Origin: Duncaniella muricolitica
GTDB taxonomy: Bacteria > Bacteroidota > Bacteroidia > Bacteroidales > Muribaculaceae
Assembly: GCA_025808375.1 (NCBI GenBank)
Contig: CP061009.1
Coordinates: forward strand, 3,348,001-3,412,000
Length of the DNA stretch: 64,000 bases
Direction: 5' to 3'
The number at the start of each line of letters is the position of its first letter. The first letter of the stretch is position 1. The notes beneath the pieces are model-generated. The model had not been told where the DNA came from. It ran no database searches and saw only the letters and a program-made list of their open reading frames with translations. Shown here one piece after another: positions 47,017-55,732 of this stretch. A program made the position numbers and the translations under genes.

Positions 47017-48030
47017 AAAAACCATATATCTCAGTTATTGGGTGCGGCGTTATCTCACCGACTATATGCTGGCTGCCAAGAATCTGTCGCGTAATACGGT
47101 ACGTAGCTACCGCGATACCTTCAGACTTCTTGTTGGCTACCTTCGAGATGTCTGTAATAAATCCAGACAAGCTCCACCTTCAGGAACTGACAATCAATGT
47201 CGTGTCAGACTTTCTTGACAATCAGCAGGAAACCCGTAACGTCTCAGTGGCTACTCGAAACCAAAGACTTGCCGCATTACAGGCCTTCGCAAAGTATGTA
47301 TCCATGAACTCTCCGGAGCATATGGAATGGAGCCGAAACATACGCAATATCCCTAAGAAGAAAGCCCCTAAGAAAAATGATAACGTATCTTGAAAAAGTC
47401 TGAGATGGATGCTTTGCTATCTCTGCCCGACCAGAGATCCGCTCAGGGCAGACGCGACTACGCTCTTTTTGATCTTCCTATACAATACAGGAGCGAGAGC
47501 CGAAGAAGCATCCGACCTGAACGTATCATCCGTGACGCTTGCCAAAAGCAAAAGTGAATCAACAATCCCCTTGGTAACCATTGTTGGGAAAGGAAACAAG
47601 ACTCGCAGATGCCCCCTTTGGGACAATGTCTGTGCAATCCTTAAGACAATAATCAATGACAGAAAGCCAGATGAACCACTCTTCTTAAAACCGCTACGGC
47701 CAACGTATAACCCGATTTGGAATATACGAAGTGGTGAGTCGGTATGCTCAAAAACTGGAACTACAGTTCCCTTCCGTAAGGGACAAGAGAGTTAGCCCAC
47801 ATACGATCCGGCATACCACCGCAACACATCTTCTGCAAGCAGGAGTGGATATAAATACGATCCGTGCTTGGCTCGGACACGTATCTATAAACACAACGAA
47901 CATCTATGCTGAAGTAAATTTGGAGATGAAAGCTAAAGCTCTCATGACCTGTGCTATCGATAGTTCCAATGGGAAGAAAATCTCATGGAAAACCGATGAA
48001 AATCTTCTCTCTTACTTGGATAGCCTATGA
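47009..48030 (+). pseudogene. Third RIT tyrosine recombinase (ritC-like), frameshifted
   Basis: ATG 47009 (MNEKTIYLSYWVRRYLTDYMLAAKNLS) opens the core-binding domain; the frame changes near 47155, 47395 and 47740. Catalytic motifs are spread over the pieces: NTGARAEEASDL, HTIRHTTATHLL, and GHVSINTTNIYAEVN, ending SYLDSL at 48030. It completes the recombinase trio. Confidence 0.75.
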
Positions 48031-48112
48031 TGCATCTCTGCCAGTGCCTTCAAAATAATGTTGTGAACAGCAAACTTACATATCTGATTTACTCATCGTT
48101 GGAGGCACTGTT

Positions 48113-48139
48113 AAACATAAATGTCATCGCCACATTAGA
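48113..48139 (+). repeat. Right terminal inverted repeat of the RIT element
   Basis: Perfect inverse of 44298-44324, beginning AAACATAAATGTCATCG and ending CACATTAGA, directly followed by GGAC of the traQ sequence. Confidence 0.85.
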
Positions 48140-48275
48140 GGACAATTTCAATTCTACACCGTGGGAACAGACATTTGAGTTCAACGGCAATGACAGTGGC
48201 GACGATGATGACGGTAAAACTCTCGGAATAATCAGTCCTCTCAATCCCGGATCAATAACACCGATTGCCCGATGA
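48140..48275 (+). pseudogene. traQ: traQ, 3' part
   Basis: After the right repeat the traQ frame resumes as EDNFNSTPWEQTFEFNGNDSG and runs to a stop at 48275 that overlaps the lysozyme start (ATGA). Removal of the RIT element at GAGGAC would restore VVEDNFN. Confidence 0.75.
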
Positions 48276-48760
48276 AAAAAATTCTGATGTTCTTTATGGC
48301 GTTGCTGACCCTTGTGGCGGCAACGCCGACCGCAAATGCAAAGCGGTCGATTATGGAGCTACCGCTATTTGAGCGGGCGGTGCTGATTATAAAAAAATTT
48401 GAAACGCTTCATAAGCCAAAGCACTGGCCGACGATATGCTATGGTCATGTCGTTCAGCGTGGAGAACATTTCACACGCCGGCAATACAGTGAAAGCGAGG
48501 CTGATGCTCTTCTTCGTCGTGACTATGCCAAATTCTGCGAGTTATATAAGGAATATGGACGTGACAAATATATTCTTGCGGCTCTCGCTTATAACATTGG
48601 TCCCGGAGCCGTCAATAAAAGCAGCGTTCTGAAAAAGTTGAAACACGGCGACCGCAACATCTTCAAGTCCTACACCTCCCACTGCCATTACAAAGGTAAG
48701 TGGCACTCCGGGCTTCACAAAAGGCGGCTTACTGAACTTGCCGTTTTATACGTCCCCTGA
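48272..48760 (+). CDS. Exported phage-type lysozyme (GH24-like) of the transfer region
   Basis: A 162-residue protein with signal peptide (MFFMALLTLVAATPTANAK) and a lysozyme fold: an IIKKFETLHKPKHWPTICYGHV segment containing the catalytic Glu (KKFE) and downstream Thr/Tyr residues, then LAALAYNIGPGAVNKSSVLKKL. It would open peptidoglycan locally for assembly of the mating channel. Its start overlaps traQ, so it is a true member of the tra operon. It is intact. Confidence 0.8.
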   Translation: MKKILMFFMALLTLVAATPTANAKRSIMELPLFERAVLIIKKFETLHKPKHWPTICYGHVVQRGEHFTRRQYSESEADALLRRDYAKFCELYKEYGRDKYILAALAYNIGPGAVNKSSVLKKLKHGDRNIFKSYTSHCHYKGKWHSGLHKRRLTELAVLYVP

Positions 48761-48981
48761 AAATCTACAGCGATGCTATTCTATCAAATGGAATGGCATC
48801 GCTGTATTGTACTTTTATCAATCCCAATCATTTAATGATTCGATATATCTATCAACATCAAGTATCTGGACATACTTTTTGCGATTCTCCAGACAGGATT
48901 GACTATTACAATTTTCGGATTGTGATTGGATATGAACTGTTTCTATTTCCGGACTATCCTTTTCGATTTCCTCTTCCATGA

Positions 48982-49257
48982 TTATTTTGCGACTTCTTCC
49001 TTGAAAGAATTGGCGGGCTTGAATGCCGGGATGTTGTGAGCCGGAATGACGAGTGTAGTATTCTTGCTGATGTTACGGGCTGTCTTCTCGGCTCTCTGTT
49101 TGACTACAAATGAGCCGAAGCCACGGAGATACACGTTTTCGCCGTGTGCGAGACTGTCCTTCACAACGGTCATGAACTGTTCTATTACGGTAACAACCGC
49201 AGCCTTGTCAATGCCGGTTGTCTTTGCTATTTCATTCGCTATTTCTGCCTTAGTCAT
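48982..49257 (-). CDS. HU-family DNA-binding protein
   Basis: 91 residues from ATG 49257 (MTKAEIANEIAKTTGIDKAAV). The HU/IHF fold is complete, with the arm region VYLRGFGSFVVKQRAEKTARNISKNTTLVIPAHNIPAFKPANSFKEEV. The frame is open further upstream, but that part runs into an IS end. It bends DNA and probably aids recombination or expression of the ICE. An IS4-type element has separated it from its promoter at 50667-50674. Confidence 0.85.
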   Translation of the reverse strand: MTKAEIANEIAKTTGIDKAAVVTVIEQFMTVVKDSLAHGENVYLRGFGSFVVKQRAEKTARNISKNTTLVIPAHNIPAFKPANSFKEEVAK

Positions 49258-49292
49258 TTTATACTGCTTTGAATTTGAAACGTTTTTATATT

Positions 49293-50659
49293 CAATGATT
49301 CGGTAAAAATTACCGAAGTAGTTGAAACTTAAGTTAATATGTCGAATTGTCAAATACAAATGAATCGCCAAAGCGTTCATTATAAAACTCTTATACCATG
49401 AACGTATTGGCGATTCTCAAAGACTTCACCTTTCGGTGTAAGTCGGTATTTGAAAATACTACAACCAAGATGAGCAAAAGGTTCCTCAACTGGCTGATTT
49501 TAACAATACGCACTGTAGCGTTGATTCCGGGCAAAGTCAATTTTACCAGGCTGTCGCGCTATGGCGGTCGTACAGCCAAGACCTTTGCTTCCAATTTCAA
49601 AACATCCGTAGACTGGATGAAAGTCAACATAGGTATGGCGCAGGATTGTTTTGGGCCGGCCGATGACATGGCAGTGGTAATCGATCCGTCGTTCATTTCA
49701 AAAGCAGGCAGACTGACGTATGGCATAGGCCGTTTCTGGTCAGGGGTGGCACAACGTGTGAAACGCGGTCTGGAGATAATGGCAATTGGGGCAATAAGTC
49801 TGAGTAAACATACATGCGTGATGCTCGGTGCTGTCCAGTCACCGAACTTCAGGACTCTTGAATCCGAGAAACAAATGTCAATGCTTGACTGGTATGTGGC
49901 ACTTGTCAGGTCAAAGGCGACAGAGATGCTCTCACTGACGGATATTCTGGTTGCCGATGCCTTTCTCCAAATATGAGTTTGTAAATGAAGTGATTGGCAT
50001 GGGATTTCGATTTGTCGGGAGATTACGTGCCAACTCATATCTGAGGTATCTGGCCATAACGGATTCCTCCGCCACGCGAAGACGCGGCAGAAAGAAAAAG
50101 TATGGAGAGAAAGTGGATTTCTCCAATCTTGATATGTCCGTGTTCACTTCATTCATATATGAGGATTCCAAAAGAAACAAAAACCGATGTCACACGGCGG
50201 TCATACATTCGAGGGCATTGAAACGCGACATCCGTATCGTGGTATGTCCGGTTGAAAACGCAGAGCCTCTTCTTTACTTCTCTACCGACACCAACATGAG
50301 GCCTGAAAAGATCATCGGTTTCTACCGCACCCGATTTCAGATTGAGTTCGGCATACGCGATGCCAAGCAGTTTACCGGACTTCAGTCACAGCAGACCCGG
50401 GACAGGGAGCGGCTTGACTTTGCGTTCAATCTTTCCTTCACAGCCCTCAATGTCTGCAAAGAGGTCATAAGGAAGGATTATCCGGATCTTTCGGTAGCGC
50501 AGTTCAAACGGCTCATGTTTGAATCTTATCTCGCCTCAACAATTATTTCGACTTGCGGAAAATCTCCGCATCTCAAAATAATTCAGAAGATAAATCATCG
50601 GTTGGCTCTGTTAGCGGCTTAGCCAAGGCTGAACAACCTCAAATTTTACCGAATCATTG
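49293..50659 (+). mobile_element. IS4-family-type insertion sequence
   Basis: 1367 bp bounded by the inverted repeat CAATGATTCGGTAAAA (49293-49308 and 50644-50659, inverted), with a direct target duplication TATATT on both sides (49287-49292, 50660-50665). It is a clean, probably recent insertion upstream of the HU gene. It encodes one frameshifted transposase. Confidence 0.85.
49398..50622 (+). pseudogene. IS4-type DDE transposase, one frame break
   Basis: Part one (49398-49976) has the first Asp in MAVVIDPSFISKAG and the second in ILVADAF. Part two (from about 49965) continues KYEFVNEVIGMGFRFVGRLRANS and carries the IS4 Y-2-R-3-E-6-K motif as YRTRFQIEFGIRDAK. The break lies at GATGCCTTTCTCC, where DAFFSKYEF is expected, consistent with loss of two bases. 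A clean target duplication with a broken gene suggests either recent decay or a sequence error at the T run. Confidence 0.8.
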
Positions 50660-50666
50660 TATATTG

Positions 50667-50674
50667 CAAAATTA
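50667..50674 (-). promoter_or_regulatory. Displaced HU promoter box
   Basis: On the minus strand this reads TAATTTTG, then the TATATT target site. Joined across the IS, it would lie about 35-40 nt before the HU start codon, the expected place. It is now 1.4 kb away. Confidence 0.5.
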
Positions 50675-50801
50675 CAAAAAACCGCTGAATTTAGGAACGA
50701 ATCACCTGCACAACGCCGCCTTTTGGCGGCCGAAATTTTTGGCAAAATGAAGGTGACAGAGGTCTTATACTCCGCCACCTTCATTGCTGATATGGAACTG
50801 G

Positions 50802-52076
50802 CTATGCTCTCTTTCTCTCTGCTATCATATTCTTGTTGGCGTTGATGATACCTGCTATCTGCTGGGTGTACTCACATATTTCATTGGCGAAGGCTCGGCA
50901 TTGGATTATGTGGTAGTCGTCAAGCGAAATTTCGATGGTGGCTATCTGCTTGTTTCCGATGCTGGCGGTAAGGGTCAATGTATCCTCTTTAAGGTAATAT
51001 TTGGCAGTACCGCAACAGATAGATTGTTTATCTCCGATTTTATAATAATCGTCTATAGTGTCGATTGAGTGGATTTCAATCTCTCCGTCAGTCATTTCCA
51101 TTCCGAAGTAGCGGGATTTGATTTCCTCGAACTTGGCTTTATCCTTGATGGCTTGCTTACGTTCTTTCTCTCTCTGCTCCTTGATGCGCTGACGATTGAC
51201 CTTAGCCACATATATGTCGTGGGCTACTTTGAGGTTTTTGGGTGCTATCAGCGAGGGAGAATTGAGGTCTCTGCCCATACGCTCCAACATCTTGATATAG
51301 TCAAACCACATCTGCGGGTCTTTAACCTTGTAGCCGTTGCGCTTGGCTATCTTAATGGTATTCCAATACTTGTCAATGTCTGACTTATTGGCTGGTCTTG
51401 CACAAAGGTATCGTAACAATCCTATCTCGTTGGCTTTCATCAGTGTCTCGGCTTTTGGGTTGGTCAACAACTCTTGGAACATAGTCACGGGGTGGATATG
51501 GTGGACTGAGTTCTTGAACCCGTTGCGCTTTATGGTGTCAGTGACCTTGATGCGTGGATATACCCATTGGTCTGAAACGTACATATAGGCGTCTCCATCG
51601 TTTCTGATTTCAAGTGGTGCGCTGAATGCAAAAGTATCAACATAGCAACCGAGAGTACGAGGGATAGCGACAACGGTCTTATTGCCTTTGGAGTCAATGA
51701 AATACTGTCCGATTTCAAGATAGGCGGGTTTCACTTTCATGCCCTTGCGCATTTCAACCATCATCAGGAACATTCTGATTACCTGATAGTCTTCGATGGT
51801 GGTGATTACGTTGAAATAGGACTTTTCGCGGATAACACGCTCTTTGGTGTCCTTGATTTCTATCTGAGTTCCACATTCGGGGCATAGACACATTCCGTTG
51901 CGTGTCTCCAGCCACTCGTGACCACATTTCATACAGGTACACATTCCGGATTTCAACCGATAGCCATAGTGATTGATGGTAGAGTTGAGTGCCCACTGCA
52001 TTTGGGGAGTGGAGAGCGGACGAAGTCGCCCACTCAGTTCCACTATATGCTGTTGTTTCTTATTACGAGGTTTCAT
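50802..52076 (-). CDS. PcfJ-like protein
   Basis: A 424-residue protein with an N-terminal zinc-binding motif (CTCMKCGHEW...CLCPECGTQIE, about 46-72), and a body with the PcfJ-like pattern (YLCARPANKSDIDKYWNTIKIAKRNGYKVKDPQMWFDYIKMLERMGRDLNSPSLIAPKNLKVAHD). PcfJ and PcfK proteins are conserved in conjugative elements; their exact role is unclear. It follows PcfK by 12 nt and ends a three-gene minus-strand operon. Confidence 0.75.
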   Translation of the reverse strand: MKPRNKKQQHIVELSGRLRPLSTPQMQWALNSTINHYGYRLKSGMCTCMKCGHEWLETRNGMCLCPECGTQIEIKDTKERVIREKSYFNVITTIEDYQVIRMFLMMVEMRKGMKVKPAYLEIGQYFIDSKGNKTVVAIPRTLGCYVDTFAFSAPLEIRNDGDAYMYVSDQWVYPRIKVTDTIKRNGFKNSVHHIHPVTMFQELLTNPKAETLMKANEIGLLRYLCARPANKSDIDKYWNTIKIAKRNGYKVKDPQMWFDYIKMLERMGRDLNSPSLIAPKNLKVAHDIYVAKVNRQRIKEQREKERKQAIKDKAKFEEIKSRYFGMEMTDGEIEIHSIDTIDDYYKIGDKQSICCGTAKYYLKEDTLTLTASIGNKQIATIEISLDDYHIIQCRAFANEICEYTQQIAGIINANKNMIAERKRA

Positions 52077-52088
52077 ATCCTTGGAGTT

Positions 52089-52538
52089 TTAGAAGTCGAA
52101 AAGATTGGGTTGAACATTGATTTCTGCTCCGGCTTTGGGAGCGGTGGCGGTCGGCTTGGGTTGAGCCTTCGGTGCTGACTGCCTTCTGAGTTCTCGGAGT
52201 TGCTCATCCTTGAACTGCTCCATAGCCTGCTCTTTGAGTTCGGCTTTGTCCTCATCGGAGAGTTCCGGCTTGGATACCACGATGTTGCAGTTGACTTTTC
52301 CGCCTTCCTCAATCTCATTCTCGTCGAAGTAATGAACCAATATGTTCATCACGGTAGCGTCATCGACACAGCACAGACCGCTCTTCTGAATTTGTCCGCA
52401 CAGATAGTTTACTGCACCTTCCATACTCTTGGACGGGTTTGCCATCTTGATAGCGAATGTGGGTTCTGCGATGCAACGCTCTTGGAGCATCTGCTGCATA
52501 GCTGCGATTGCAGCGTTGTTGGATTTCATAGTAGCCAT
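52089..52538 (-). CDS. PcfK-like protein
   Basis: A 149-residue protein (MATMKSNNAAIAAMQQMLQERCIAEPTFAIKMANPSKSMEGAVNYLCGQIQKSG) with an acidic middle (VHYFDENEIEEGG) and helical charged end (ELSDEDKAELKEQAMEQFKDEQLRELRRQ), as in PcfK-like proteins. It pairs with the PcfJ-like gene. It starts 7 nt after the small membrane protein gene. Confidence 0.75.
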   Translation of the reverse strand: MATMKSNNAAIAAMQQMLQERCIAEPTFAIKMANPSKSMEGAVNYLCGQIQKSGLCCVDDATVMNILVHYFDENEIEEGGKVNCNIVVSKPELSDEDKAELKEQAMEQFKDEQLRELRRQSAPKAQPKPTATAPKAGAEINVQPNLFDF

Positions 52539-52545
52539 ATCAGTG

Positions 52546-52761
52546 TTATATTAAAGGGTGAATAACCAAAAGATTATCTATTGCGGTTATAATGGATATT
52601 ACCCAGCCCGCACCTCGGATTACAGGTCTGACCATCGCCCACACCAGAGTTCCGATTATTGCTCCGATGATGATAGCCACCACCTTTGCAACCTTTTTTA
52701 TTTGGTTGAACCTGAGGCTTTGAGCTTCGCTTTGACCTTTTATGTGGCTGTTTATTTTCAT
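52546..52761 (-). CDS. Small membrane protein upstream of PcfK
   Basis: A 71-residue protein with a basic start (MKINSHIKGQSEAQSLRFNQIKKV), a long hydrophobic stretch (VVAIIIGAIIGTLVWAMVRPVIRGAGWVISIITAI) with a central Arg, and no recognised family. It is tightly packed with PcfK on the same strand and is first in the operon, 43 nt downstream of a structured inverted-repeat region. Confidence 0.55.
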   Translation of the reverse strand: MKINSHIKGQSEAQSLRFNQIKKVAKVVAIIIGAIIGTLVWAMVRPVIRGAGWVISIITAIDNLLVIHPLI

Positions 52762-52803
52762 CGTTGCGACTTTTTTTTATTTGTATATCACCATCGGTTT
52801 TCG

Positions 52804-52955
52804 CTTGCTTGACACCTCAAAGGCGTGTGGTGGACAGAGGGGATGTTCGCCCTTTGACTTAAAAATACAAGCTGACCATCGGGAAGTCTGGAGATTTTTC
52901 AGTCAAAAGGCAAAAGAATATCCCCGGCACCACACGTTAACCATTGGCAAGCAAG
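52804..52955 (-). ncRNA. Candidate multi-stem leader RNA of the PcfK/PcfJ operon
   Basis: Four nested pairings lie in order: CTTGCTTG (52804-52811) with CAAGCAAG (52948-52955); CGTGTGGTG (52824-52832) with CACCACACG (52928-52936); GGGGAT (52839-52844) with ATCCCC (52920-52925); and GCCCTTTGACT (52849-52859) with AGTCAAAAGGC (52901-52911, one bulge). This makes one long, interrupted hairpin. No ORF is apparent. Position upstream of the minus-strand operon suggests a leader; the strand is inferred. An origin-type structure is an alternative. Confidence 0.5.
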
Positions 52956-53082
52956 TTAAAATCGCTGTTGATTAGACAATAACAGGAGCTACGACTCCGG
53001 CACGGTGAAAACATACGGCTACATAATCACTATGAAAATTTCGTAATATTTAAATGTCTGTAAATAGAATTGTCCAGTCCCG

Positions 53083-53211
53083 GAAAGGCGAGTCTGTGAT
53101 ATGACGACAACGCAGGAAGGCGGCACATCACTGTCTCGGCTCGTGGACTGCTATCAACGGAGAGTGGCGCAACGGCTCTAATAACGAATGATGGAGGCGG
53201 CGTAAGAACAC
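53083..53211. repeat. 129-bp block duplicated upstream of both AlbA-type copies (copy 1)
   Basis: It matches 57114-57242 over its full length without an obvious indel, about four-fifths identical by eye. The right end, TGATGGAGGCGGCGTAAG, is the best conserved. On the minus strand both copies keep an open frame (VLTPPPSFVI). It could be a short coding remnant or an RNA; no known element was recognised. Confidence 0.55.
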
Positions 53212-53481
53212 GGAGTGGCAGATAGACTTGGCAGGTACAGCGAAGCAACCTGCTCAGGCTATCAGCCACTCGGTGTTTAGCCGACTCTTCAATTCTGATA
53301 ATGCGGTCAGCGGTAGTGCCGGACTCGATCCAAACGCCGCTGACGGCATTGCCCAATACCTGCGATGCCTCGCTTGCGATTGCCAAAGTCGAGCCGTTGC
53401 GCTTATCGCAGTTTAGAATCGAATAATCCTACCGATTTGTAAGTGCCTGATTTTCGTAGTCTGTATGTCAGAAAAATTTCG
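53212..53481. other. Spacer upstream of the AlbA/Schlafen-type gene
   Basis: No gene is supported. The visible ORFs are short and not conserved in the second copy, where this stretch is deleted. Confidence 0.4.
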
Positions 53482-53489
53482 TAAATTTG
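53482..53489 (+). promoter_or_regulatory. TAnnTTTG promoter box for the AlbA/Schlafen-type gene
   Basis: It reads TAAATTTG, 21 nt before ATG 53511. Confidence 0.55.
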
Positions 53490-53510
53490 CATTATAAAAG
53501 TGCAATAGAC

Positions 53511-55136
53511 ATGGATACGCCTTCATCTTTCAGCCTTGAATTGCTGACAACATATAAAGAGAATTCCTTGCTTGAGGTCAAATCGGCCCGTGGCGGTCTG
53601 CCCAACTCTTTGTGGGAGTCTTATTCCGCTTTTGCAAATAGCGAGGGCGGTATAATTGTGCTTGGTGTAAAAGAAAACGCTAAGGATGGTTCGCTTTACG
53701 TCGAGGGCCTTGATGACGTGCATAAGTTGATGAAGGATTTCTGGAACATGGTGAACAACCGGCAGAAAGTCAGTTGTAACATACTGACTGACTCAATGGC
53801 TGTTCCTGACAAGATTGAAGGGAAAGATGTGATTGTAATCCGCGTGCCACGAGCTGAGCGCACTTCACGTCCGGTATATGTCGGTTCTGATCCACGCACA
53901 GGAACTTATCGCCGCAACTTCGAGGGCGATTATCATTGCTCAATTGATGAGGTTTCGCTGATGATTCGCGATTCTGCATTGGTGACGGATGACAATAAAC
54001 TGCTGACCGATCTTGATGCGTCGGTATTCTGTCCGGATACAGTAAAATCATATCGCAATATATTCAAACTCATTCGCCAAAACCATTTATGGAATAAAGA
54101 GGATGACGCGATGTTTCTGCGTCGTATCGGTGCCGTGCGTGAGGATAAGGATACCGGAAAGTTTCATCCGACCGTGGCAGGACTTCTTATGTTTGGCTAC
54201 GAATATGAGATAACCGCAGTATTCCCCAACTATTTCCTCGATTATCAGGAAAACCGCACCAACGGCATTTATGCCCGCTGGACTGACCGCATAACATCAC
54301 AGTCAGGCGACTGGAGCGGAAATGTGTTCGACTTTCTTCTGAGAGTAATTCCCAAGTTGCAGGCTGATTTGAAAGTGCCCTTCATGTTCAAAGGCAATCA
54401 TCTGGATGAAGACACTCCATTGCACAAGACGGTGCGCGAGGCAACCGTAAACATGCTTGCTAACGCGGACTTTTACGGTCGTCGCGGCGTGGTTGTGCAG
54501 AAAGGAGTCGACGGTTTCAGATTCGCTAATCCCGGCAGTATGCGTGTGTCGCTTACCGAAGCGATACAGGACAGCGCATCAGACCCACGCAACGGAGTGA
54601 TGATGAAAATGCTTGCGATGGTAAAATACGGCGAGCGCGCCGGCAGTGGTCTTCAAGGTATTTTCAAGACGTGGCAGAGCGTGTATCACTGTGCGCCCAA
54701 ACTGGAAGTGACTACCTCCGGCGGCGTTGACCGCACAACTCTTACCCTCGGCTTTGAAGGTCACCAGCCCGACATCGAGGCTATGAAACTTCTCTATGAT
54801 AACCCGGATGAGCTTATTGAGGTAAGTGATACGCCGAAAAGTAATGGAGAAAGTAAGGGAGAAACAAACTATATTACCAAAAACACAGGACAAAGTAATG
54901 GAGAAGGCATAAGTGTCGAACCCAATCCCTTACATAGTAAGGGAGAAAGTAACAGAATAAGAGTTATCAGACTTTTATCGGACAATGGAAATCTCACGCT
55001 TCCTGAAATTGCAGATAAACTTCAGCTATCTCTTGGCGGAGTTGAAAAAATCGTAAGACAGTTAAAGAAGGAAGGCATACTGTCACGAGAAGGTTCTACC
55101 AAAGCCGGGAAATGGATTGTGAAACTTGAAGATTAG
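53511..55136 (+). CDS. AlbA_2/Schlafen-type ATP-binding regulator with C-terminal winged helix
   Basis: TTG 53487 also opens the frame, but it overlaps the promoter box, so ATG 53511 (MDTPSSFSLELL, 541 residues) is preferred. The N-terminal AlbA_2/Schlafen domain (ENSLLEVKSARGGLPNSLWESYSAFANSEGGIIVLGVKE) is followed by the RecG-like/HATPase_c_4 region (EDTPLHKTVREATVNMLANADFYGRRGVVVQK, KYGERAGSGLQGIFKTW), a linker with repeated SKGES/SNGES motifs, and a C-terminal winged helix (GNLTLPEIADKLQLSLGGVEKIVRQLKKEGILSREG). Such proteins are predicted regulators and are often found near mobile elements and defence genes. A decayed paralogue lies at 57243-59500. Confidence 0.75.
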   Translation: MDTPSSFSLELLTTYKENSLLEVKSARGGLPNSLWESYSAFANSEGGIIVLGVKENAKDGSLYVEGLDDVHKLMKDFWNMVNNRQKVSCNILTDSMAVPDKIEGKDVIVIRVPRAERTSRPVYVGSDPRTGTYRRNFEGDYHCSIDEVSLMIRDSALVTDDNKLLTDLDASVFCPDTVKSYRNIFKLIRQNHLWNKEDDAMFLRRIGAVREDKDTGKFHPTVAGLLMFGYEYEITAVFPNYFLDYQENRTNGIYARWTDRITSQSGDWSGNVFDFLLRVIPKLQADLKVPFMFKGNHLDEDTPLHKTVREATVNMLANADFYGRRGVVVQKGVDGFRFANPGSMRVSLTEAIQDSASDPRNGVMMKMLAMVKYGERAGSGLQGIFKTWQSVYHCAPKLEVTTSGGVDRTTLTLGFEGHQPDIEAMKLLYDNPDELIEVSDTPKSNGESKGETNYITKNTGQSNGEGISVEPNPLHSKGESNRIRVIRLLSDNGNLTLPEIADKLQLSLGGVEKIVRQLKKEGILSREGSTKAGKWIVKLED

Positions 55137-55364
55137 TAGAATCTCGATAATGATTTTTAACACCGGAAGTGTTGGATAATCGATGAAAAATCAGTAATTT
55201 TGCTCTCAGTCATGTCCCACATGGCGTAAGAACATTGAAATCTGTAGGAGTAGAGATAGGGAACGTACCCTGAATACTCTCGGACTAAATGACTGATGGA
55301 TACGATACTTAATTTATAGTCCCATTGTCCTAGTGGGACCACAAGTAAAAATTACTAAATTAAG

Positions 55365-55404
55365 AAAATCGCTGAAAATCAGACATTTCAGCGATTTTTC
55401 TTTT
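55365..55404 (+). terminator. Terminator of the AlbA/Schlafen-type gene
   Basis: A 13-bp perfect stem (55365-55377 with 55386-55398) with an 8-nt loop, then TCTTTT. A further weak hairpin (GTCCCATTG...GTGGGAC) lies at 55318-55338 and is also kept in the second copy near 59646-59668. Confidence 0.8.
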
Positions 55405-55407
55405 GCC

Positions 55408-55674
55408 TGTAAAATTTAATCGAGAAGTGCGCCAGATTCTAATTGAGAAATGCACCGTTTCATAGGACATGCAAATTTAAGAAATTAGATATAATTATAG
55501 TTGATTTTGGAGTATTTTCTTCGTTTCTTTCATTCTGAATGATTCTCCGGTCATGTTTAAGAGCACGGCTTTGTGGGTCAGGCGGTCTACCATTGCTGTC
55601 ACGAGGACTTTGTCGGCGATAATCTCGCTCCATCTGTTGAAGGCCAGGTTTGTAGTTATGATGACTGTTTTCTT
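55408..55674 (-). mobile_element. istB: IS21-family fragment, copy C (left end and istB 3' end)
   Basis: 267 bp that match the left end of copy A, including the terminal TGTAAAATTTAATCGAGAAG and the last 53 codons of istB (KTVIITTNLAFNRW to LQNQL). It is cut at 55674 by the ISAon1-like element. Confidence 0.85.
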
Positions 55675-55732
55675 GGATCAGCAGCAAAACCCGGTTGAAT
55701 TGTTAAAAAACTATCCGAGTTAAAAAATATTT

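Larger units (their letters stand above)
44273..48139 (+). mobile_element. Recombinase-in-trio (RIT) element in traQ
   Basis: About 3.87 kb with three consecutive tyrosine-recombinase genes in one direction, bounded by perfect 27-bp inverted repeats (44298-44324 and 48113-48139). GAGGAC is present at the traQ junction on the left (44267-44272), and it overlaps the end of the right repeat (48138-48143). These are the hallmarks of RIT elements. All three genes carry frameshifts, so the element looks inactive. A 25-nt extra stretch lies between GAGGAC and the left repeat. Confidence 0.8.

Noticed and set aside
48761..48981. Possible small gene (48793-48981, +)
   Set aside because: A 62-aa ORF without motif or ribosome site, between the lysozyme and HU genes; there is no supporting evidence.
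55460..55687. 75-aa ORF in the IS21 fragment copy C
   Set aside because: Wrong frame of the istB 3' end, as shown by comparison with copy A.
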